Assembly (NCBI RefSeq): GCF_030816015.1
Contig: NZ_JAUSXN010000001.1
Span: 3,844,001 to 3,908,000 of the forward strand
DNA: 64,000 nt
Direction: 5' to 3'
Source of the DNA: Pedobacter sp. W3I1
Lineage (GTDB): Bacteria; Bacteroidota; Bacteroidia; Sphingobacteriales; Sphingobacteriaceae
The notes below the pieces were generated by a model, which was not told the origin of the DNA, did no database searches, and saw only the letters and a list, made by a program, of their open reading frames with translations. Position 1 is the first letter of the stretch; the number at the start of each line of letters is the position of its first letter. Made by a program: the position numbers and the translations under genes. This document shows positions 1 to 7,700 of this stretch, one piece after another.

Positions 1-84
1 CCACTCCGATATATTGCTTCATTCCTTGGACTACGGCTGGAAACCATGAGCAGAATCCGATCAAGCGAAAACAAAAGAATTTGA
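1..84 (+). CDS. Crp/Fnr family transcriptional regulator, C-terminal fragment
   Basis: Reading frame 1 is open from the left edge to a TGA at 82-84 and gives 27 residues containing YIASFLGLRLETMSRIR. This is the recognition-helix end of the HTH that closes Crp/Fnr family regulators (usual form IAxxLGxxxETLSRIR). The effector domain and start lie outside the window. The stop is 49 bp before the methyltransferase start on the same strand, so the two could be co-transcribed. The fragment is short, but the motif is characteristic and sits exactly at a C-terminus. Confidence 0.75.
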   Translation, partial: PLRYIASFLGLRLETMSRIRSSENKRI

Positions 85-133
85 GATCAGGGTGCAAGTT
101 ATTTAATTTTATTGTTTACAATCTGATGAAGGC

Positions 134-766
134 ATGAAAATATTAAAGGCTGCTGAAGCATTTGACAAATCGGCAAAAATATACCAGGAAAAATTTATGG
201 ATGTTAGTTTATATGCTGAACCATTTAAGGTGTTTTTCGATAATATAACGGCAAAAAATGCCACTGTTTTGGATATTGCCTGCGGTCCTGGAAACATCAC
301 TAAATACCTGTTGGATAAGAAACCTGATTACCAAATTTTGGGAATCGATCTGTCATCAAAAATGCTCAGGCTTGCCAGGGTCAACAATCCTAAGGCTCAG
401 TTTCAACTTATGGACTGCCGTGAGATTGACACCATCAGCGAGAAATTTAACGGGATAACCTGCGGCTTTTGCCTGCCCTATTTAACACAGCAAGAAGCTA
501 TTAAACTAATTGCAAATGTTTCGAAATTGTTAAAACCAGGTGGTGTCTTTTATTTGAGTACTATGGAGGAGGACGAAAATAACAAATCGAGGTATCAAAT
601 ATCCAGCACAGGCGACCAGGTGTATGTAAATTACCATAAGGAAGATTACTTGTTTACAGCCCTGGAGGAAAACAACTTTGAAACCCTCATTTTAAAACGC
701 TATAGTTCTCCTGATAAGGATGGTTTAATCATTACAGATCTGGTCCTTGTCTGTAAAATTAAGTAA
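134..766 (+). CDS. class I SAM-dependent methyltransferase
   Basis: A 210-residue protein with a Rossmann-type methyltransferase fold. Motif I VLDIACGPGNIT (about residues 45-56) binds the methionine part of S-adenosylmethionine. The acidic strand end GIDLSSKML (about 74-82) would contact the ribose. A post-I DCREI segment and the LLKPGGVFYLST strand (about 135-146) match the ubiE/Methyltransf_11/25 group. There is no signal peptide or membrane segment, so it is cytosolic. The substrate cannot be told from sequence. The ATG at 134 is the only sensible start, because a stop (TGA at 133-135, overlapping it) blocks the ATG at 125. Confidence 0.88.
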   Translation: MKILKAAEAFDKSAKIYQEKFMDVSLYAEPFKVFFDNITAKNATVLDIACGPGNITKYLLDKKPDYQILGIDLSSKMLRLARVNNPKAQFQLMDCREIDTISEKFNGITCGFCLPYLTQQEAIKLIANVSKLLKPGGVFYLSTMEEDENNKSRYQISSTGDQVYVNYHKEDYLFTALEENNFETLILKRYSSPDKDGLIITDLVLVCKIK

Positions 767-928
767 CCTTGCATGGATTGATCTTCCAATCTTTTTACCG
801 GAAATTGCCTTTTGGTTATTATAGGCTAAAAACCAAACCTGCAAAGGTAATTACAGCTTTAAAATTTATATTGGCAACTATATATGACTTGTGACAGGGA
901 ATTAAACAGATATTTGATTTAATCCTCC

Positions 929-1942
929 TTAGCTTCTGATTTCTCTGCGCATAAAAAGATAATAAGAGAGCGCAAAACAAGCAATGGTGCCTGCCAGAAG
1001 TCCGCTAAGTTGTGGCCACACAATCATCAGGCTCTCCCGTAACGGAAGCGGTGAAGGAATGGCGCCGGAAAGCTGCTCCATACTCAATGGCCCGAGACTT
1101 CTGATAGATGGCATCAGCATGGTAGTTGCACCATCGCTGTATAACTGCCCGGGGGCAATACGCATAATATTCATAATCAGCTCATTATAAGCCATAGTTT
1201 CACTTTGAGTCAGATAAGCTGCATCTGGTAAAAAGGCCCTGATCGCCAGATTAACCAAAATCGGATAAAATACCGTAAAAAACAACCAGATGCCCAGCGC
1301 AGTTAAAGCTGAGGTAGCCGCATGGCGAAAAGCAACCGAAAGCATGATAGACAAGCTTAAATAAAAACCGACATAGACCATGGTGAGTGCGGCAAAGCCA
1401 AAAATTCTCAAGAGCTCCTGCGGCTCAATCCTTACCCCGGTAAGGAGCAGTCCCCCACCGATCATCAGCAAGGTGAGGGAAATAAATAACGTCGCGATAA
1501 TTAGCATTGCACTGTAGAATTTAGCTAGCAGGATGTTGTCGCGGTATATAGGCTGTGCTAACAATCTTGTCAACGAACCACTGTTCTGTTCCGAATTAAT
1601 GGCATCGAAGCCCATAGTAATACCCAGCAATGGCGCTAAAAAACTCATCAGGATATGAAAAGGCGGCATAGAGCCATCTGTGGCACTGAGCAGTTTAAGG
1701 TAAAAAAACGCATGATCAGGATCGTTGGTATTGGTAAAAGATGCCCGGATGTTGGACATGGAAATGTACAATGAGGCAAAAAAGGTGAGCACCACCAGAG
1801 CAAGCAGCAGGATAAAACGCCAGCTACGCACGTGATCCGATACCTCTTTTCTCACCATCACCTTAAAAGGACTGAGCTGGTAAGTTTCCTTTGAATTATT
1901 TTTATTTGTTGCCCAATAATGGCTTTCGCTAAGCGCTTTCAT
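929..1942 (-). CDS. ABC-2 type transporter permease
   Basis: A 337-residue integral membrane protein. After a charged N-terminus comes a first membrane segment (about residues 42-62, FILLLALVVLTFFASLYI), a long extracytoplasmic loop, then several further hydrophobic segments ending about residues 310-330. The segment GFDAINSEQNSGSLTRLLAQPIYRDNILLAKF is the cytoplasmic coupling region typical of ABC-2 / NosY-like permeases. Its start overlaps the 3' end of the ATPase gene by 14 bp, so the two are translationally coupled. It probably exports or remodels an envelope substrate together with the ATPase and the NEW3 protein upstream; the substrate is unknown. Confidence 0.88.
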   Translation of the reverse strand: MKALSESHYWATNKNNSKETYQLSPFKVMVRKEVSDHVRSWRFILLLALVVLTFFASLYISMSNIRASFTNTNDPDHAFFYLKLLSATDGSMPPFHILMSFLAPLLGITMGFDAINSEQNSGSLTRLLAQPIYRDNILLAKFYSAMLIIATLFISLTLLMIGGGLLLTGVRIEPQELLRIFGFAALTMVYVGFYLSLSIMLSVAFRHAATSALTALGIWLFFTVFYPILVNLAIRAFLPDAAYLTQSETMAYNELIMNIMRIAPGQLYSDGATTMLMPSIRSLGPLSMEQLSGAIPSPLPLRESLMIVWPQLSGLLAGTIACFALSYYLFMRREIRS

Positions 1943-2900
1943 GCTCTGGGGTTAAATTTGTGTTTTTTTCGAAATATTTCTCATAGATCTCATCTAGTCC
2001 ATATTGTTTTTGGCTCACAGCCTGGATGTCAGCACCCAGTTCGATAAGCCGGCGAATGAGTTTTGGGGTGATATCCTGAGTGGTATTAAATTGCAGGTTC
2101 GCACCTCTTATAGTCAGATTATTAAATTCCGGCCAACTACTGAATTTATCCTTCAGTGCATCAGGATCTGTTGGTACTTTAGTCAGATGAATGCTGGTTT
2201 CTACACCTGTGTTTCCGAAGAGCTCGCGGGAGAGTGTAGGCAAATCTCCGGTAGCAAGCAACTTTCCATCCACGAATATACCTACCCTGTCACACACCTG
2301 CTGAACGTGGTGAAGGTGGTGTGACGAAAGCAATACAGTTAAGCCTTGTTCCTGCTGCAGAGATTTAATCAGTTCGAGAAACTCCTTTACCCCGCTCGGG
2401 TCTAGCCCTAAAGTAGGCTCGTCCAGGATAATCAGTTTCGGTTTTTTAATGAGCACCTCAGCCAGTCCCAGCCTTTGTTTCATACCCCGGGAATAAGTTG
2501 AAGCACGCTTATCTGAAGCTGCCTTCAGCCCTACCAATTCCATAACTCGACGGGCATTTTCGGTTATACCCTTTTCAGCCAACCCGTTGAGCCTTGCTAT
2601 ATATACCAGGTTTTCAAGACCAGTCAACTGTGGGTAAAAGCCCAGATTATCGGGCATATAGCCTACCTTTCTTTTTACTTCAATCGGATCTCGTGTGGCA
2701 TCATGACCACAAACAATGGCCGAACCGCTATCGGGTTCAGTCAGGCCGAGCATCATGAGTATACTGGTGGTCTTACCCGCGCCGTTTGGACCCAGCAACC
2801 CGAATATTTCGCCATGGGGGATCTTTAAGTTGAGCTTATAAACAGCTACATGCGAACCATAGCTTTTGCATAGGTTCTTTAAATCTATGATAGGTTCCAT
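1929..2900 (-). CDS. ABC transporter ATP-binding protein
   Basis: A 323-residue nucleotide-binding subunit. Walker A is GPNGAGKT (about 36-43). The signature is YSRGMKQRL, an SxGxxQ variant typical of ABC-2 exporters. Walker B is LIILDEPTLGLD, followed by an H-loop in LLSSHHLHH. About 90 residues follow the core, as in CcmA/NosF-like ATPases. It overlaps the permease gene by 14 bp and begins 38 bp after the NEW3-protein gene, forming a three-gene minus-strand operon. It powers the partner permease from the cytoplasmic face. Confidence 0.92.
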   Translation of the reverse strand: MEPIIDLKNLCKSYGSHVAVYKLNLKIPHGEIFGLLGPNGAGKTTSILMMLGLTEPDSGSAIVCGHDATRDPIEVKRKVGYMPDNLGFYPQLTGLENLVYIARLNGLAEKGITENARRVMELVGLKAASDKRASTYSRGMKQRLGLAEVLIKKPKLIILDEPTLGLDPSGVKEFLELIKSLQQEQGLTVLLSSHHLHHVQQVCDRVGIFVDGKLLATGDLPTLSRELFGNTGVETSIHLTKVPTDPDALKDKFSSWPEFNNLTIRGANLQFNTTQDITPKLIRRLIELGADIQAVSQKQYGLDEIYEKYFEKNTNLTPEHESA

Positions 2901-2938
2901 CTTTCTGGTTGAAGATTTAAGATTCCTTAAAAAAATGG

Positions 2939-3793
2939 CTACCGACGGCCGTACTTACGGATAAGCACGTATACTGCTAAAACTGCCAGGGCAATAATGA
3001 GTATACCAATCCAGCCAGAAAGTACAGAGGTTTTAACAAAGATTCTAAAGGCGGCCTGAGCATTGGCATTGTTACCTCCCAGGGTAAAGGTGGCACTATA
3101 GTCTCCGGCAATTGTTTTATCCGGCACTTTTAGGGTTACTTTAATGGTTGCCTTCTTACCGCCATCCAGCCTTTCAATCTGGTTTGGCGAAAAACTTGCT
3201 TCCCATCCAGTAGGCAGTTGTGAAGAAAAACTTAGTGAGGATAGCGGCAAAGTGCCTGTATTATGCACCTCAAGCTCAATATCTTGATGAGAACCGGCTG
3301 TAAGCTCTTCGCTCAGCCTTCCACTCGGCGTACCCAGGCTGGCACCATAAGATCCCTTAACCACAGCTTCCAGTTGTAGCGGCAACGTTGATGAAGATGA
3401 TACGGCTTTGACAGGAATAATGTATTTCCTGGCAGCAGCGTTGTAGGGTGCAGTAATTTCGATGGCTATCTCCCGGGTTTGGCCACCAGCTAAATTTACA
3501 GAAGTAACCAGACTGCCCTCCACACGGTAGCTGATCTGCCATCCTATGGGTAATTCCGACTTGAGTTCATAAACTTGCTGGCTTGCGGATGCATTGTGCA
3601 GCGAGGCTGAAAAGCGGAACGGTTCGTTAACAGCCGATTCGATGTTGATCAGCTTGGCAGAAAATCCCGATGTCCCTTTTGGGGTATCCTGATTTTGCGC
3701 ATGAAGCGGTTTGGTCGCAACAAAAAAAGTTAATAATAAAAGTGCGCGAAATAAGCCTTTTCGCAAGGGTTCGGGTAGTAATTGTATTGACAT
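2939..3793 (-). CDS. NEW3-domain membrane-anchored protein of ABC operon
   Basis: A 284-residue exported protein. It has a signal-peptide-like N-terminus (about 12-32), two Ig-like NEW3-type modules (about 45-145 and 150-255, with patterns such as LPIGWQISY and LPTGWEASFSP), and a C-terminal membrane helix (about 259-278) followed by RKYGRR. This layout, with large periplasmic beta domains and a short basic cytoplasmic tail, matches COG1470/NEW3 proteins, which are often encoded with ABC-2 exporters. It is first in the operon. A box TACTTTTG on the minus strand (3803-3810) fits the Bacteroidota -7 consensus TAnnTTTG, but no good -33 TTG was seen. The role as an extracytoplasmic accessory is inferred. 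Confidence 0.8.
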   Translation of the reverse strand: MSIQLLPEPLRKGLFRALLLLTFFVATKPLHAQNQDTPKGTSGFSAKLINIESAVNEPFRFSASLHNASASQQVYELKSELPIGWQISYRVEGSLVTSVNLAGGQTREIAIEITAPYNAAARKYIIPVKAVSSSSTLPLQLEAVVKGSYGASLGTPSGRLSEELTAGSHQDIELEVHNTGTLPLSSLSFSSQLPTGWEASFSPNQIERLDGGKKATIKVTLKVPDKTIAGDYSATFTLGGNNANAQAAFRIFVKTSVLSGWIGILIIALAVLAVYVLIRKYGRR

Positions 3794-3982
3794 AATCTAA
3801 ACCAAAAGTATTAATGATTGCTCTAAAAAATGTTTTCTGATCTTATTATCTGATTAGGCCTCAAAACAAAAAAAAGTTGCATTTTTTTCAAAATATTTTA
3901 ACACTTTTTAACAATTCAGGTTATAGATGATGCCTCATGATCATATATGCGGTATTCTAAAAATAGTGTGAACAATCCTAAA

Positions 3983-4981
3983 CTATTTTAACTTAATAAC
4001 TACTTTACCTTTTGTACGTCCACTCACAATATATGCTAACGCATCATTTGTCTGCCCGAAAGCATATACCTTATCTACCACAGGTTTTATGATCTCAGCT
4101 TCAATCAACCCCGTAATTTTAGCAAGCTGGTTTCCGTTGGCTTTCATAAAGAGAAAATTAAAATTGACATGATATTTTTTTGCTTTGCTCCTCATGCTAA
4201 AACTAAGCAGTGATAATATTACCTTTAAGTACCATGGGAGACCTATTTCTTTAGCAAAATCAGGGGTTGGCGGACCTGAAATCGAAATTACCTGGCCCCC
4301 TGGCTTTAAAATATTAAGTGATTTTTCGAGGGTTTTATTGTCCTGGCTATTAAGTACCACATCATAATCTTTAAGGAGTTTTTCAAAATCCTGTGTTTTG
4401 TAATCAATCAAAACATCTGCGCCCAGCGCTTTCACCATAGCAAAACCTTTGGTACTGGCAGTGGTGGCAACTGTTGCACCTAAATGTTTTGCCAGCTGAA
4501 TGGCGATAGTTCCAACGCCACCAGAACCTGCCTGGATAAATACTTTTTGCCCTTCTTTCAACCTGGCCCGCTCAACCAAGGCTTGCCACGCCGTAAGTGC
4601 AACCAGTGGAATGGAGGCAGCTTCCTCCATGGTCAAATTTTTGGGTTTAAAGGCTACATCGTTTTCGTTGATGGCAATATATTCTGCAAATGTTCCGATA
4701 TGAAAATCTGCCGGGCGTGAATAAATCTCGTCACCTACTTTAAATTTCTTTACATTCTTTCCAACCTGCGTAATAATGCCTGCAACATCATGCCCCAAAA
4801 TCAAGGGAAACTTATAAGGCAGCAATAATTTAAACTCTCCCGTTTTAATTTTTGAGTCAAGCAGATTTACGCCTGCTGCATGAACCTCGACCAAAACTTC
4901 ATGATCACCGGCTTTAGGCGTTGGAACATCCACTAGCTGAAGGCTATCTTTGGTATACTTGTTTATGATGTATGCTTTCAT
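3983..4981 (-). CDS. NAD(P)-dependent zinc-type alcohol dehydrogenase / quinone oxidoreductase
   Basis: A 332-residue medium-chain dehydrogenase/reductase. It has an N-terminal GroES-like domain (HEVLVEVHAAGVNLLDSKIKTG, LGHDVAGII) and a Rossmann domain with the dinucleotide loop GSGGVGTIAIQLAKHLGA (about 152-169). The catalytic-zinc cysteine of true alcohol dehydrogenases is missing, as in quinone oxidoreductase/zeta-crystallin-like members. It starts 1 bp after the stop of the short-chain dehydrogenase gene, so both lie in one operon that is probably TetR controlled. It likely reduces an alkenal or quinone; the exact substrate is unknown. Confidence 0.88.
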   Translation of the reverse strand: MKAYIINKYTKDSLQLVDVPTPKAGDHEVLVEVHAAGVNLLDSKIKTGEFKLLLPYKFPLILGHDVAGIITQVGKNVKKFKVGDEIYSRPADFHIGTFAEYIAINENDVAFKPKNLTMEEAASIPLVALTAWQALVERARLKEGQKVFIQAGSGGVGTIAIQLAKHLGATVATTASTKGFAMVKALGADVLIDYKTQDFEKLLKDYDVVLNSQDNKTLEKSLNILKPGGQVISISGPPTPDFAKEIGLPWYLKVILSLLSFSMRSKAKKYHVNFNFLFMKANGNQLAKITGLIEAEIIKPVVDKVYAFGQTNDALAYIVSGRTKGKVVIKLK

Positions 4982-4982
4982 G

Positions 4983-5750
4983 TTAGTTTTGTAAAAGTTG
5001 ATGGTTTTTCTTTGGATTGATTATATTAAATGCAGTTCCCGGAAAAAGCCTGTTAATCAGACTAAATATTTTCGCATCGCCCACACGGATCGTGTAATGG
5101 TTTTTGGATAAACCATTAATTAGTCCTTTTACCATCTCTTGAGTTGATATTTTTTTATCATTTCTTTCAGCGGTCATTTCTGTAGCAACAAGCGGGGGAA
5201 TAAGTTCAAATATCTTTAGTTTACTGCCAATGATTTTTAAATGCTCACGAAGCGAGATGGTATAGAATGCCAGTGCAGTTTTAGAGGAGGAATAAGTAGC
5301 CTCAATCAGAGATGGAGCCTGACTGAGTATGGAGGTAGTATTAATTATCGCAGCCTCTCCCCCGGATTTAAGCATATCCATAAAAAGATTGTTTAGCCTG
5401 ATCACACCCAGGTAATTAACCTCCATTTCGTATGCAGCACCTTCCATGTGTTTAGTATTTGCCATACCTAAATTAGATGGCGGAACGAGCACCGCTGCAT
5501 TATTGTACAAAATATCGATACCACCCAGTTCTTTTACTTTATTAAAAAGGTCTTTTGCATCACCTTCGTTTCCGGCATCACTTTTAATGGCAGTGATGGC
5601 CGGATAAGTTTTTTTGGCTGCATCTAGTTTTGCCTGGTTTCTACCGGTAATAATCACCTCCGCACCGATTGCTAAAAACTGTTTTACAGCTTCAAGTCCT
5701 ATACCCGATGCACCACCGGTTATCAGTATTGTTTTTCCTTTTAAGTTCAT
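4983..5750 (-). CDS. SDR family NAD(P)-dependent oxidoreductase (DltE-like)
   Basis: A 255-residue classical short-chain dehydrogenase. The cofactor motif is TGGASGIG (about 11-18). The sequence also has NNAA (about 83-86), a Ser in INTTS (about 136-140), and the active-site Tyr153/Lys157 in YSSSK. The closest group by feel is COG3967 DltE. It is the first gene of a two-gene operon with the MDR dehydrogenase. The 108-bp upstream gap to the TetR gene holds a TATACT-N4-AGTATA palindrome nearly identical to one in the regulator's own promoter. Confidence 0.9.
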   Translation of the reverse strand: MNLKGKTILITGGASGIGLEAVKQFLAIGAEVIITGRNQAKLDAAKKTYPAITAIKSDAGNEGDAKDLFNKVKELGGIDILYNNAAVLVPPSNLGMANTKHMEGAAYEMEVNYLGVIRLNNLFMDMLKSGGEAAIINTTSILSQAPSLIEATYSSSKTALAFYTISLREHLKIIGSKLKIFELIPPLVATEMTAERNDKKISTQEMVKGLINGLSKNHYTIRVGDAKIFSLINRLFPGTAFNIINPKKNHQLLQN

Positions 5751-5820
5751 ATTCTTTTGATTTTAAGTTGGGTTTATCCGTTGGAAAACGGATTAAATAA
5801 TTTGCAATAACCTTATATTT

Positions 5821-5836
5821 TATACTTTTTAGTATA
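5821..5836. promoter_or_regulatory. candidate TetR operator, dehydrogenase operon
   Basis: Perfect 6-bp inverted repeat TATACT-TTTT-AGTATA upstream of the SDR gene. Its reverse complement matches the sequence at 6472-6487 in the regulator's promoter at 14 of 16 positions. Shared operators at a TetR gene and its adjacent operon are a standard arrangement. Confidence 0.55.
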
Positions 5837-5858
5837 TTTTAAAACAAATAAAAAGGCT

Positions 5859-6449
5859 TCATTTCTCATAACGAGCCAATTCTGCTTTCAGGCTTTTTAC
5901 CAGTGCAAGCATCGGCTTGGTGACTTCCATGGCCCTGCACATCACTGTCGCACCTTCAATAGACGCAACAAGCTTAAAAGCAAAATTCGCGGGATCAAGT
6001 TCTGGAGTAAACTCTCCATTGTTGATACCACTTTGAAGAAGGGCAGTAAGCTCCTCCTGACCTTGTCTAAGAACCTTTGCCACTTTTTTCTTCAGCCAGG
6101 GATAATTATCATCAGTTTCAACAGCAGTATTAAAAATGGGACAACCGCCCGGAATCAGGGTATCGATTGGATCCTTGTAAAAATCAATAAATGCCCAAAT
6201 CTTGGCTTTGACAGTTTTTTTTGTTGAAACCGCTGATCTGATACGTTGAGAGACTTTATCCAAAGAATAATCTATGACTTGTAAGGAGAGATCGTCTTTT
6301 CCATCAAAATGTCCATAAAGCGCACCTTTTGTTAATTTGGTTGCAGCCAGAATATCATCAATAGTCACTCCGGCAACACCCTTTTCATTATATAAAGGCA
6401 TGGCTGTTTCTAAAATAAATTGTTTTGTTTTCTCTGCTTTTGATAACAT
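5859..6449 (-). CDS. TetR/AcrR family transcriptional regulator
   Basis: A 196-residue one-component repressor. The N-terminal HTH reads AGVTIDDILAATKLTKGALYGHFDGKDDL, a classic TetR helix-turn-helix. The C-terminal ligand domain resembles TetR_C groups that carry a PGGCPIFNTAVE-like segment. The start was placed at the ATG at 6449. The longer frame would need a TTG at 6470, which lies inside the putative -7 promoter box (6468-6475), so that version is unlikely. It probably represses itself and the adjacent SDR/MDR operon in response to a small toxic compound, perhaps an aldehyde or quinone (inferred). Confidence 0.9.
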   Translation of the reverse strand: MLSKAEKTKQFILETAMPLYNEKGVAGVTIDDILAATKLTKGALYGHFDGKDDLSLQVIDYSLDKVSQRIRSAVSTKKTVKAKIWAFIDFYKDPIDTLIPGGCPIFNTAVETDDNYPWLKKKVAKVLRQGQEELTALLQSGINNGEFTPELDPANFAFKLVASIEGATVMCRAMEVTKPMLALVKSLKAELARYEK

Positions 6450-6467
6450 GGCGATAATCTTCGTCAA

Positions 6468-6496
6468 CAAATATACTAAAAGGTTTATTTTATCAA
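6468..6496 (-). promoter_or_regulatory. Bacteroidota-type promoter with overlapping TetR operator
   Basis: On the minus strand a TTG (6494-6496) is followed after 18 bp by TATATTTG (6468-6475), matching the TTG-N17-20-TAnnTTTG promoter of this phylum. The candidate operator TATACTAAAAGGTTTA (6472-6487, plus strand) covers the -7 box and part of the spacer, a position suited to autorepression. Confidence 0.6.
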
Positions 6497-6666
6497 AGAG
6501 GATATTTATTCAAATCCATTTATTTTTACTTAATTTACCCTTGTGTGACTATCGGAATCAGGCCGTTTAAGTGCCTCCACTCATCTGCTAAGAATCAGAG
6601 CAACTTAATTAGAGATTTCTGTGAGATCCGACGGATTCCATTCTAACGTATAAAAAGCTTATAGGA

Positions 6667-7143
6667 TCATTCCAACTCATACTTCACCGTCACATGCTTA
6701 GAACCTAAAGCCTCTGCCAGGCCCGAAATGTTATCTACACGTCCAATCTTTGTATAGCTATATGAAGTAGGGAAAGATTTATAAAAGAGTACTAATGTAC
6801 TTGAACCATAAATCATCAGGTCGCCATTCTGTATCGTTCCTGGATTTGAAGAATTTACAGTCAGGCTTTTTGAAAGATTAAAACATTTCTCATTGCCATT
6901 TAACTCCTTCATATCGAGGGTAAGGGGAAGCATAGCCTTAAATGCTTTTGCTGTCGCATTGTCGTTCAGTGTAGCTGTAAATACTTTAGTGCCTATGGTT
7001 ATTTTCATTTTATTTCCTGATTTGATGTTTTGGCCTCTGTTAGTATTTCCGCCGGACCGTGTGGTTGCCGGATCGCTACCGCAGCTTGCAAGGCAAAGCG
7101 AAACTGATAACAGGACAAAAAATAGGGTCGTTAAGTATTTCAT
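6667..7143 (-). CDS. cyclophilin-like fold lipoprotein
   Basis: A 158-residue lipoprotein with a lipobox LCLASC (Cys about 21), a low-complexity linker, and a C-terminal domain starting MKITIGTKVFTATLNDNATAKAFKAMLPLTLDM. This pattern is characteristic of the Cyclophil_like family of small bacterial proteins with a cyclophilin fold. Prolyl isomerase activity is not implied. It heads towards a cupin gene 20 bp upstream on the same strand, within a run of minus-strand genes that all look redox related. Location: periplasmic face or outer membrane. Confidence 0.82.
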   Translation of the reverse strand: MKYLTTLFFVLLSVSLCLASCGSDPATTRSGGNTNRGQNIKSGNKMKITIGTKVFTATLNDNATAKAFKAMLPLTLDMKELNGNEKCFNLSKSLTVNSSNPGTIQNGDLMIYGSSTLVLFYKSFPTSYSYTKIGRVDNISGLAEALGSKHVTVKYELE

Positions 7144-7163
7144 GATTAGAATTAGAACATGAA

Positions 7164-7667
7164 TTAATCATTTACTTCATTATACTGCTCATCCGAAACG
7201 GGCTGCAACCAGGTAACCTGCACATCATCTTTATAATTGGTTATGGCAATATGCACCATTTTTACCTTTGCCGAAGCACCATGCCAATGTTCGGTGTCAG
7301 CTGGAATATTTACCACGTCACCTTTTTTGATGGCACGCGCAGGCTTATCTTTTTCCTGGTAAAAACCATTGCCCTCCACTACAATCAATACCTGGCCTTT
7401 TGGATGCGTATGCCAATTGGTTCTAGCGCCCGGCTCAAAGGTTACTGCCCCGGCAGAAAAATTGTTGTTGCTGTCTTTTGCAACCAATGGTGATAAAAAA
7501 GCATCACCGCTAAACCAGTCGTTTGATAGCTTTTCTCCTTTTGGAAAAAGAGCTGTGTTGTTTTCTGTATTCATACTATTTTCTTTTTTATGATTGCTGC
7601 AGGCAGTAAATCCCAAAATACTGATGCTAATGGCTATTATTGCTACAGATAGATCCCTTTTTTTCAT
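7164..7667 (-). CDS. cupin domain lipoprotein
   Basis: A 167-residue protein with a lipobox GFTACS (Cys about 23) and one cupin barrel. Motif 1 is the metal-binding PGARTNWHTHPKGQVLIVVEGNG and motif 2 is IPADTEHWHGA. These small cupins resemble (R)-mandelonitrile lyase/quercetinase-like proteins often annotated as carboxymuconolactone-associated cupins. The start is placed at the ATG at 7667; an upstream frame extension adds ten residues that spoil the signal sequence. It lies 33 bp downstream of the alpha/beta hydrolase gene, so co-transcription is likely. The metal and substrate are unknown. Confidence 0.85.
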   Translation of the reverse strand: MKKRDLSVAIIAISISILGFTACSNHKKENSMNTENNTALFPKGEKLSNDWFSGDAFLSPLVAKDSNNNFSAGAVTFEPGARTNWHTHPKGQVLIVVEGNGFYQEKDKPARAIKKGDVVNIPADTEHWHGASAKVKMVHIAITNYKDDVQVTWLQPVSDEQYNEVND

Positions 7668-7700
7668 TTTGTTATATTTATATCGAAGTACCGGCAAGTG

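Noticed and set aside
1..133. Frame 3 open from the left edge to the TGA at 133-135
   Set aside because: Its translation shows no motif, whereas frame 1 gives a clear Crp/Fnr C-terminus ending at 84.
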